Positions 1 to 9,370 of a DNA stretch of 64,000 bases are shown here, piece by piece. Origin of the DNA: Rosellinia necatrix (Eukaryota > Ascomycota > Sordariomycetes > Xylariales > Xylariaceae); contig JAGYVD010000011.1 in the NCBI GenBank assembly GCA_021209875.1, positions 310,001 to 374,000 on the forward strand, written 5' to 3'. Within the stretch, counting starts at the first letter, position 1. Each line of letters begins with the position of its first letter. A model generated the notes under the pieces. That model had not been told where the DNA came from. It searched no databases and saw nothing but the letters and a program-made list of their open reading frames with translations. Made by a program: the position numbers and the translations under genes.

Positions 1-3000
1 TAAATATTTTTAAAAATAATTTTAGTTTGAAAAATAGATTAATAACTACCACGTTTATAAAAGTTATAAATTTAATTAAAGCTGCTATATTATTTTTTTA
101 TAATAGCTTAAATATAAAATTTTTGTTTTTTAATAATAATTTATATTTAGCTAGTGCTAGCATTAATATTTTAAACGTTAAAATAACTTTTTATATTAAA
201 ATTATTTTATAAACGCATAAGTTTGCTTTAAAAAATATTTAAAAAAGCATTTCAAAATTTTTAATATTTATAAAAATAATTATATTTAAACTATAATCTA
301 TTAATACTTAGTAAATATTTAAAAAGTTGCTTTTTAATAATATTCTAATATTTTTTTTTTTATAACTTCAGCCGTGTTTATAAACTTTAATAATCATAAA
401 AATTTATAATTATTATTGCTTAAAATATAAAACTTTAATATAGTTTTTTGTTTATATTTAATTTAATTATTTTTAATTTTTTTAAATCTAGCCTGTTTAT
501 TTTTAAAAATATGTTTAAATTTACTTAATAATTATTTTGTTATTATTAAATAAATACAGCTTCTATTTAAGCTTACTATAATATTTTTTAATTAGTAGAT
601 TTTTAAATAATAATTTTAAAATATAAAAAATTATTATTTTTTATTGCTATTTTTTTAAAATTATATAACCTGTTAAATGTTTTTTAAACAAACAATATAA
701 TTAATTTGTTGTTTTGTTTAAAGCTTGCAATTTTGTTTATTATTATATTTCTAACTAGTTCTGCTAAAATAAAAAAAGATTTTTATATAATTATTGGGTG
801 TAATATTAAAACGGTTATTTTTATATAAATATTAAAACAATATATTATGTAATATAAACAATATATTATCTTGTTTATAAGTACGTTGAATTAAAAATAA
901 TATATTTTATATTTATTTAGCTGGACGTTTAATATAACATATAATATATTAACCTTAGTTACGCGCTAAATTAAACTTTTAATTATAATATTTATATAAT
1001 TAGCTATAATTAATTATAATAAAAGTTTTATTATAATTTAATTTAAAATTAAATAAAATATAAAACGATGTTATATTTAATGCTAATAAGTTTAATTTAG
1101 CTGTATTAGCGCGCTTTTTTTAGTAGCGATTATATTTATTTTTGCGTTTATTTCAGCTGTTTTTTTTTATTATTTTTTTTTTTTTTATGCTTACAGCTTT
1201 TCTTTTTGTTTTTATTATATTATTTTTTTTTGTTTTTATTTTAATCTGCGCTTTTTAAAAGCTTGTTTTTTTAATTGTTAAACTTTTTGTTATAGTTCTA
1301 GTTATTTTTTTTATTTCGCGGATACTTATTTTTTGCTGCTGCTATTAAGAAAAACTTTGTTTTAGCAACTTAAGTTATATATTTTGCTAAAATATTTGTT
1401 ATATTAAATGCTAGAAATTATTATTTAATTTTAAAAATTATGCTATTTTATATTAAAATTATAACGCTGTATTAATTTCTATTATTAACGTTTAAAGTTT
1501 TTATAATTTAAATATATTTTAGTTTTTTTTATATAAACGAAGTAAAAACAGTATTTTATTATATAATATTTTTTAATAATAATTTAGTTTAAATAAAACG
1601 TTTTGTTATTATAGCAGGTTATATATTAAATTAAATAGTTATTTTATTTAAAATAACGTTTAATTTTTATGTTTTAAGCTTAAGTTGTTTATTAGTAGTT
1701 CATTTATTATTTTATTATAAAACTGCTAAACTTTTTAATCATATTTAAAATATAATTAATATTTATTAAGTATTTTGTTTTATTATTTTTAAATTTTTAA
1801 AAAATAAATTAATTTTTTCTGCGAAATAAAATACGTTACTAAAAATAAGCTTATTTTTATTAGCTATTATTTTTATATTGTTTTTATTTTTTTATTTAAG
1901 TTAAACTTGTTAATATTGGCCTGTTTTATATAATTATTATATAATAAAAAAATAAAGCTGTTAAATATATAATATTTTTTTTTTTAATTTTTTTTTTTTG
2001 TATTTATAGTTATTTTTGCTACTTTAACTTTTTTAGTTAAAAAGTTGTTTTAAAGGTTTTTTTTTACTGCTTTTTTTATTGTTTATATTTAAGCTATTTA
2101 AATCTTTAAAATTATTGTTTAATAGAGGTAGTTTTAATAAGTTTTTATTATCTGTTAAATGTTATAGTTTTAAAAATATTATAACAAAAAATATTGCAAA
2201 TATATTATATTTAAACTTATATAAAATAAGAAGTTTTATACGTTGTTGTATTATTTTAGTAAGCAAGGTTTTTATTAATAAATATATAGCTTATATTTTA
2301 AAGCAGACTATTAAAATAACAGGTATTAGTACTATTAAAGCTTATGCTAGTTCTATTAAAAGTATTAAAATAAACGATTTAAATAATAGTTCTAGCATTA
2401 ATATAACTGCGGTCAGGTATTAATATTTAAAATGTTAATGTTAAACAGGCGGTGCTGCTATATATTTAATTATATTTAATGCAGCTTTAAATAATTAATT
2501 AATAGCATAATAAAATGTTTTAAAAGCTAATGTTTTTATATTAGCTAATATTTTAGCGTTATTTAGTTATTATATTAAATAATTAATTATTTTTGCTGCT
2601 TTAATATTTTTAATATGTTTTTTTGTTTTAATTATATTATTTTTTCACTTGTTATACTGATTTTATAAAAAATCTATAGCTGAAATAAATAATTTAAAAA
2701 TTTATTTATTTCGTTTAAATTTTAACTTTTAATTTTATAATTTAAATTGCTATTATTATAATAATTTATTTATATTTTTAAAAATATAATTTTAAAACTA
2801 TTTATTTTTTTAAAAAATTTAAAAACTATTATAATTATTAAATATTGCTTTTTAGCTTTAAACTAAGCTATGATTTTAAAGTTTTTATTAAATCTTTAAT
2901 TAATTTTATATTATTTTTGAATAAATTTAAAATTTAAAATTACGATTTTTATTATTGTTTAGTTTAAACTTATTATAAAACATATTTTAAATTATATTTT

Positions 3001-4084
3001 TTTTAATATAAAATATTTAATATTTATAGCTTTAGTTTTTAATTTGTATATAAATTAAATTAACGCTAGTTTTATAAATTTAAGCTTTATTTATAAAAAT
3101 AATGTTTTTTATATTATTTTTAGTATTAATAGTTTAAATTAGATTATTTTAAAGCTAGAAATTTTTATAGCTTTTATAAGCTTTAAAGTTGAATTTTTAA
3201 CTATTAAAACTATTTTAAATTTTTTAAACGTTAAAAATTTTAAGCTGGTTTTACGCATTAATATATTAATAATTATTAAGTTTATATAAGTTAATAGTTA
3301 AAATTTAAGTTAATATTAATAATAGAACAAATATATATAAATTATATAATTTTTGCTATTAAATTAGCAAATATTAGCCGCTGTTTTATAAAATTATATT
3401 TATGCACACGTTTTGGAGTAGGATAAAATTTTGAAGTTAAAAATAAAATAAAAAGTATAATTAGATATAATTAAAAAGTTGCGTGCTTGTTAAAAAATCT
3501 GTCGTAAGTTTTTAAAAAAATAAAGCTAGTATTAATTATAAGTTATAATTTTTATTATTTAAATATAGTATTAATTAAAGTTTAAAAAAACAGCTCATTA
3601 TAATACAATAGTTGTTAAATATTTAATATTAAAATAATTAAAGTTTAAAAAAATAATAGATTATTTTAATATATTAGTAGTTAAATGTAGTAATATTATT
3701 TAAAGTATAATATAAAGTTAGACTTAGCTGCCGTTATTTTAATATATAATAATTAATTAGTTAGCTAACATAAAATTTATTAAATCGATTAAACTATTAA
3801 ATTTATAAAATAAACACTAGTAGATCTTATTAGCAATAGTTAAGCTTAAAATCTAGCAATTTTATTTTTTTTATAAACAGCGCTGCTTAAAATATTAAAA
3901 GAAGCTGTGTTAAAGTTTAAATATACGTAAACGTTAAAAAACTAAACGTGTCCTATCTGCCAGCACAAAAAAAAAATAGATTAAAATATAAAATTATATG
4001 ACCATAAAACTTACCGCACTATTTAATAAAATTTACTAGAGGTAATATAATATTAAGTTTATAAAAATATAATGTAAATTAAAT
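1..4084. other. AT-rich decayed DNA, no recognisable gene
   Basis: About 4 kb with almost no CpA or TpG, in which every reading frame is broken by TAA stops except for one 114-codon stretch (2079-2423, listed separately). The plus strand is T-rich from about 400 to 2070, as the non-coding strand of a RIP-mutated transposon often is. I could not match it to any other repeat in the window, find paired terminal repeats, or read a reverse transcriptase or transposase motif. It is probably old transposon sequence, but that is inference from composition only. Confidence 0.5.
2079..2423 (+). pseudogene. Unrecognised 114-codon open stretch in mutated DNA
   Basis: An ATG-initiated frame of 114 codons ending in TAA. 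In DNA this AT-rich a stop is expected every ten or so codons, so an open stretch this long is unusual. The product would be basic and rich in Leu, Ile, Lys and Ser, with no clear signal peptide or membrane segment. The C-terminal third (about residues 75-105, containing KITGISTIKAYASS) looks vaguely like a helix-turn-helix, but I do not assign a family. No upstream promoter or neighbouring exon is visible. It may be the least damaged part of a transposon ORF rather than a live gene. Confidence 0.25.
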
Positions 4085-4088
4085 AAAA

Positions 4089-4115
4089 GCTTCTGGTCCT
4101 GCAGGGACCAGAAGC
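4089..4115. repeat. GC-rich hairpin 1
   Basis: Perfect 11-bp stem (GCTTCTGGTCC at 4089-4099 pairing with 4105-4115) around a 5-base loop TGCAG. Flanking A and T runs extend the pairing across one bulged C. It is isolated in sequence that is otherwise nearly all A and T. Together with hairpin 2 it forms a small unmutated island. Confidence 0.8.
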
Positions 4116-4150
4116 CTTTTAGGCTAGGTTACCTTATTTAAGCTACATAA

Positions 4151-4185
4151 TCCTTATCTAGCTAGCTCCGCTAGCTAGATAAGGA
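4151..4185. repeat. GC-rich hairpin 2
   Basis: A 16-bp perfect stem (4151-4166 with 4170-4185, core CTTATCTAGCTAGC) closing a 3-base TCC loop. It lies 35 bp after hairpin 1 and is followed at 4187-4194 by a run of C and then TTTCC. On the minus strand this reads as a purine tract GGAAAGGGG, similar to a polypurine tract beside an LTR. No matching second copy of the island was found in the window. Confidence 0.8.
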
Positions 4186-5009
4186 GCCCCCCCCTTTCCT
4201 GACTGTGTCACTTATATAAACTATATTTTTATTTTTAATTAAAACAAAAAATTTAATTTTTCATAGCTTTTTATTATTAATTAAATATAATATTTTTTAA
4301 TTATTAATGAATATATATTATTTATAAAAATATATTTTTTAAATTTAATTATAAAAAACATTTTTAAGTTGCTAGCAATTTCTTTTAATAAAATTAAATT
4401 AATTATTATTAAAGTTATATTAAAATTAAAATCGTTTAATTCCCTACTATTAAAACTTATTATATTATTTAAACGGTTGTTTTTTTTTTGTTAATTTTTT
4501 TAACTTAAATTAGCAATTTTGTTATATAAATTTTTATAGCATATATAAAACTACCGCTTTTTAATTTTTTTAATTTTTATAATCTTAGTTTACATTTTAG
4601 TAAGCCAGTATATATTAGTTTTATTAATTATAAACTAAAGCTTTTTATAAAGCTTAAAAAACTAAAAACAAATATTTTTAGCTTTATTTAAATATAAGCT
4701 TTTATAATTCTTTTAACTAGTTAAATTGCTTTAGTATATTTTTTAAGCTTTATTATTTTTATATGCTATTATGCTAACTGAAAATCTGTTTCATATTTAT
4801 TAGCTTATTAAACTTATAAATGTTTTAAACTTATTTTTTTTAATTTTTAGTTTATATTTATAAAATATAGCATTAAAAGTTTTGTAATATTTTATTAAAA
4901 TAAACTTATTTTTTTTCATAGCTTACGTTTAATTAACGTAATAAATTATTAGCGCTTTTAATTAAGCCTTATATAAGCATTTACTGCTGCTAAAAAACCT
5001 TTTGCTGCA

Positions 5010-5283
5010 TGTGATGGCTGCAATAACAGCAGTTGGAGCGATGCCCAACTATACCTATGTATTGGGAAGAAAAACTAAGGTTGCAGAAAAGAGAAAACTA
5101 CATACAGGGCCGACGGCCGGAATTCCTACTTGTACATACTACTGGCCATTCACTACGTGACTGGCCTACCTACCACATTTACCATTCCATACCTGTGCCT
5201 AGCCAGGTGGCCAATCAGGGATCGGCTGGCCGGTTGGCCAGCCGGCCAATCAGAGATCACCATCATGGCTGTGGGCCATGACA
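5010..5283 (-). mobile_element. Solo LTR of gypsy family A, not RIP-mutated
   Basis: A 274-bp GC-rich island starting TGTGATGG and ending CCATGACA on the plus strand, flanked by CTGCA (5005-5009) and CTGTA (5284-5288). The duplications differ by one C-to-T change in a CpA context, the base change RIP makes. It is almost identical to the copy at 62683-62960 and homologous to the LTRs of the three gypsy A copies, which places its coding direction on the minus strand. It interrupts element D copy 1; the uninterrupted site is visible in copy 2 near 52310. It retains CpA, TpG and CpG, plus a palindromic GGCCGGTTGGCCAGCCGGCC. ORFs across it are incidental. Confidence 0.93.
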
Positions 5284-6387
5284 CTGTAAATATTTTATTT
5301 ATATTAAAAAGCTTTAAAATTACTGCTTTTTAATATATTTATTTTTAATTTTTATATTATATGATTATTTTAATTTTAATTTTAAAAGCTTTTATAATAA
5401 TTGCTTAATATTTTTATTAAATAATAATATAAAAAAAAATAAAGCCAGCAAAATTATATTATATAAAATATAAATTAAATTTTTAAATATAAAATTAAAA
5501 TTTTTAATATTTATATTAATAAAATTTTGTAAATATAATATTAAATATTTTATTAATTTATTTATATATAATTATATAATATAATTAAAAATAAACTTTG
5601 TGTTAAAATTAAATAAAATATGCTTTTTAAACATTTAAAAACTTAGTAGTAATTTTTTAAATTATAAGCTTAAAAATATTAAATATTAAAAAATTTCCGC
5701 CGCTAAAATTTTTATATAAAGCTTTTTATACGTGTATTTTTTCTGCGTTACGTTTTTTTTTTATTTGTTTAAAATATGCTGCAGCTAATTTTTACCTGAG
5801 TTATATAAAAAATAAATTTAAATTATATGCTAAGCTTTTATTGTTAAAATTAATAAACGTTTAAATATTTTGCATTTAAAGATTATATTTTAAATGAATA
5901 TATTAATAATTTCAATTATAAATAGTTTTTAAAAAAAACATTTGTTTTAATTATTATAATTAAAGCTGTTATGATAAAAGCAAAAATAACACGGTATTTA
6001 TTTTAAAAAGTGTAGCAAAATTTAAAGCTTTAAAAATAAAAAATTAAAATTATATAATATTATATTTTAAAAACTATAACAAAATTTAAAGCTTTAAAAC
6101 TAAAATATAAAAAATCTAGTTATAATAAATAACAATAGCTGTATAAAAATTTAAATAAATAATTTTATATTTTGAAATTAAATAAATTATAACTTTTAAA
6201 AAAAAACACTAGTTTAATAATAAACCAAGCTTATAATTTTAATAAAAATATAAATAAATTTATAAAAAAGTTTATTAATTATTAAAAACACGTTAATATT
6301 TTGAAAATATTTAATATAAATAAATGCATTTCATAAAAAAGCTTTTATTTAATATAATAAGCTATAAATATTTATATATATTAACTA

Positions 6388-6548
6388 TGTAGCGAAAACA
6401 ACGGCAAAAATTATTTCGGTTTGAAACTTGTAACGCTTATAAATACAGCATTAAAACAGCACTTTGCATATATGCATTCTCTGCATAAAAAATCTCTATA
6501 ATAGGGATTCCTGGCTCAATTGCCCAGCTGTTCCACACTACTATCACA
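6388..6548 (-). repeat. LTR-like terminus of element D copy 1
   Basis: A 161-bp segment bounded by TG and CA, with a retained GC-richer core (GGGATTCCTGGCT). The counterpart at 43760-43920 has the same length and the same core in reverse orientation. Its position at the end of the D homology suggests a 5' LTR. There is no partner LTR, so this remains a probable call. Confidence 0.5.
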
Positions 6549-7383
6549 GTTTAATATTAGTATTAATATAAATTATTAAATACCGCCGCGAAAAAAAATT
6601 GCAAATTATTATATAAAATAATTAAAAATAAAATATTTATATAATATATAACGCTTAAATAATATTATTAATTATATATAGCATATAATTAACTCGAAAA
6701 CGTTTATTTATATATAAGTCTGCTTATGTTTTTTTAGCGTTTTAAACACAATAATTAATATTTAACAAAATAAAAAAACGCCGATTATTAGCTAAATAAG
6801 ATAAAAAAAAGCTAAAAAATAGCTAATATTAACGCGGCAAAATAATACAATATTATTTTTATTAAAAGAGTTTTTAAAAAAAAAACATGTTTAAGCTAGA
6901 CCTATTGTCTGCTATAAATACTTTTATAGTAATATATAGATTATATTTATAAAAACAAACATAATTATTTTATATATTTGCACCTGCAGTTTTAAATTAA
7001 ATGTTTTATATATTAATTAATTAAAAGTAAAGTTTTTATTTAGTATTAATAAAATATATTATAATATTTTAAAAACATTAACTTGTGCTAAATATTATAT
7101 ATATATTATAAATAACGCCGATTTATAAACCTAGTACTTATGTTGCTCATATTTCTTTAATTAAAGTTTTATTATAAAAAATAAGAAAAGCGTTTAGTTT
7201 TAAATAAAATATTAGGTGATAATATAAAATAATAAAATAAAACTAGGTTATAAAATAAAAGTTGTTTATTACATTATATAATAAATTAAACGTAATTTAG
7301 GTATCCATTAAATAACGTTGTTATAAAAATATAAATAAGTTTAATTATTTATAATTAATATATAATTAATATATAATTATCAC
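6549..7383. other. AT-rich spacer, nothing recognised
   Basis: Roughly 830 bp of A- and T-rich sequence with no open frame of note, no paired repeat that I could detect, and no retroelement motif. Confidence 0.5.
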
Positions 7384-7800
7384 GATAAAATGGAGAGCTT
7401 TAGCAGAAGGCTGGTAATTGCAGCCCAAGTGCCGCTGTAAGCCCTGTGGCTAAGTGATAAGTCTGGTCAGGGGTATGAGGCTGTAAATAGCTGTATTTTG
7501 CTGTATACTGGTCTAGTTGTGGTGTTGTATGTGTATTGGTGATCAAGATGGTGGAATTCTAGGTGCAGTCCTAAAATTCCACGTACTAGTACAGGTAGGT
7601 GGGCCTAGCCCAGGTCGGTCTAGCCCAGGTGGCCTGGGCCACCTTATCTAATCTTACAGTGGGGCAACTGGTGGTGCCAAGCCTGGCACCCCTTGCCTAC
7701 TCTAACACTAAGGTAATAGCTGCTAAAGTAAGCGGTAGGGCTTATAGAAGCCTGATTTATTTAAACGGATTAATTATAAGGCTGAAAAAATATAATTTTT
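7384..7800. other. Less mutated patch interrupted by a solo LTR
   Basis: Removing the LTR at 7455-7707 and one TSD copy joins 7384-7454 to 7713-7800 as a patch of ordinary base composition. The joined patch contains two complementary pairs: CCGCT with AGCGG, and AAGCCCT with AGGGCTT. They occur in the order a, b, a', b', which would allow a pseudoknot but could be coincidence. No tRNA, 5S or snRNA consensus was recognised, and no other copy was seen in the window. Confidence 0.4.
7455..7707. mobile_element. Solo LTR of family H (copy 1)
   Basis: A 253-bp GC-rich segment beginning TGATAAGTCTGG and ending CTCTAACA, flanked on both sides by the exact 5-bp duplication CTAAG (7450-7454 and 7708-7712). 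It resembles the 201-bp solo LTR at 45420-45620: both have a TATGAGG block near the start, GGAATTCTAG in the middle, a TATCTAATCT block, and an ACTCTA(A/T)CA end. Internal tandem copies of a CCTAGCCCAGGT-like unit are present. It is unmutated by RIP. The 68-codon frame crossing its end is incidental. Confidence 0.88.
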
Positions 7801-8638
7801 TTTAAGCTGTATATATAAGCTGGCTTGTCTGATTATTTTTATATAATATAACTTAATTAAATAGATTATTATTATAGGGTTAAATTAACTTGCTTGTATT
7901 AATTGTTGAGTTTTAATTTTATTGTTTTTATATAATTTATTTATTTTTTTACAAAAATTATAAGCTTGGTTTGCAAGTTAAGCTAATGTTTTTTGTTATA
8001 AAAGCGATTTTTGTTTTAAAGCTTGTTAATTTAAGGTTTTATTTTTTATTTTTATTTATTTTATATTGAAAACCATTATTTAATTTAATTAATAAAACTT
8101 AATAATTTATTTTTTATTATAACAACTAATTATCTTAAGCTTGTTATTTTAAAAAGTTTAACAGATTAATTGTGCTGGTTTAAAAAGCTTAAAATTTACA
8201 TTAAAAATAAAGATTTTTAAAATATTATAAATTAAAACGTATTAAAAACAACTTATTTTTTTAATATTAAACTAATATTTTTAATAAAAAATGACGCTAT
8301 AGCTAAACTTAAAAATATATGCAAAAATTAAAATTATAAGATTATAACTTTAGAAATCGATTTTAAACATTTTAAAAAATTGTGAAAAGTTATAATATTA
8401 TATAACGCAGGCCTAGCTAAATTTATTAAATATTTAAAGTTATATAAATAAATAAAAAAAACTATAAAAATCAAATATATAAAAGTTGCACCTATAATAA
8501 ATAAAAATAAAAAATAAACAATTTAAACAATTATTATGGTGTTTTAGAATTAATAAGATTTTTTAGTTTTATAAGCTTAAATAATCATTTAAAAAAAATA
8601 TAGCTAAGTTTTTAAATCTATTAAATAAAAAAAATTAA
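7801..8638. other. AT-rich spacer, nothing recognised
   Basis: About 840 bp of TpA-rich sequence between the family H patch and element F. No repeat pairing, ORF or structured element was recognised. Confidence 0.5.
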
Positions 8639-8643
8639 AACTA

Positions 8644-8831
8644 TCGTAGGCATTAAATAGTTAGAAAGAGATAAGGATTTAATTTAACTATTTATTTCTA
8701 AATAATTAATATATAATAATTTTTTAAAAGCTTTTAAAAAAAAAGGCTTTACTAAGGAAAGCTTTTTAAAAAAAAGCTTCCCGAAAAAAAGTTTTTAACG
8801 GGAGATAGTTCTTTTTGGAGATAGCTTTATA
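8644..8831 (-). repeat. Left (3') LTR of element F
   Basis: A 188-bp LTR matching 17517-17703 along its whole length. It holds an internal inverted pair (AAATAGTTA and TAACTATTT) and an AAGCTT-rich block. It is more mutated than its partner: for example, GCTTTTTAAAAAAAAGC stands where the right copy has GCCTCCTAAAAGAAGGC. Confidence 0.85.
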
Positions 8832-9194
8832 ACTGCTTTTTATATAAAAATATCGGCGACCTTGTTAATTATAAAAGGCCGGCAAAATAATAAAGCGTGA
8901 AAAAAAAAAAGTATAGCTGATTATTGTTATTAAAAAAGCAAAAACAGCTAAAAATATAAACTAAAAAAAAAAAAAAGCATATGTTATAAAAAAAACAAAC
9001 TAAGAAAAAAAAAAAAAATATTATCTGCGTTGTAAAAAACGTTTTTATAAAATTTATATAAACAATAAAAGTTAACAGCGAGTTGCTGCTAGAAAAAAAG
9101 AAAAAATCGGCGACTAAAAGTAATTTAGTATAAGTTTAAAAGTAATTTAAAAAATATTAAGCCGAAAAAAAAGCCGGCAAAGTTGTAAAAAATT

Positions 9195-9370
9195 AAGCTT
9201 TTAAGCTTTATAAAGCTAGAACAAAAACTAAGCTTTTAAGTTCTATTAAAATGTTTAAGTCTAAGATTAGACTAAGCTTTTAAGTTTTATAAAGCTATCG
9301 GGCAAAAATTAAGCTTTTAAGTTTTATAAAGCTATTAAATAAAAACTAAGCTTTTAAGTTCTATAAAAAT
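9195..9370. repeat. Degenerate tandem repeat, about 37-bp unit
   Basis: Five copies of an AAGCTTTTAAGTTTTATAAAGCTA-like unit begin at 9195, 9230, 9274, 9311 and 9348, each ending near AAAAACTA. Spacing is 35, 44, 37 and 37 bp. It lies in the A-rich 3' segment of element F. It could be a repeat in the untranslated tail or the remains of a repetitive protein region. Confidence 0.7.

Larger units (their letters stand above)
4211..6548 (-). mobile_element. Element D copy 1, truncated, probable LTR retroelement
   Basis: About 2.06 kb (excluding the LTR inserted at 5010-5283) that aligns in reverse complement to element D copy 2 at 43760-53103 across its whole length. The 6388-6548 end is less AT-rich, starts TG and ends CA (TGTAGCG to TATCACA), is about 161 bp in both copies, and so looks like an LTR. 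No second LTR or TSD was found, so the copy is truncated or the LTR assignment is wrong. The homology stops at 4211, exactly against the hairpin island. No protein motif was read. Being the site into which other elements inserted, it belongs to an older layer. Confidence 0.65.

Noticed and set aside
27..212. 61-codon ORF at the window start
   Set aside because: No motif, no neighbour, low-complexity Ile/Leu/Asn composition; not distinguishable from chance.
5033..5333. Two overlapping plus-strand ORFs (82 and 67 codons)
   Set aside because: Both lie across the solo LTR at 5010-5283. The same translation recurs at 62706 because the LTR is repeated. LTRs are non-coding and the frames run into unrelated flanks.
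7599..7805. 68-codon ORF
   Set aside because: Starts in the family H solo LTR and continues past its TSD into the flank, so it cannot be an original gene.
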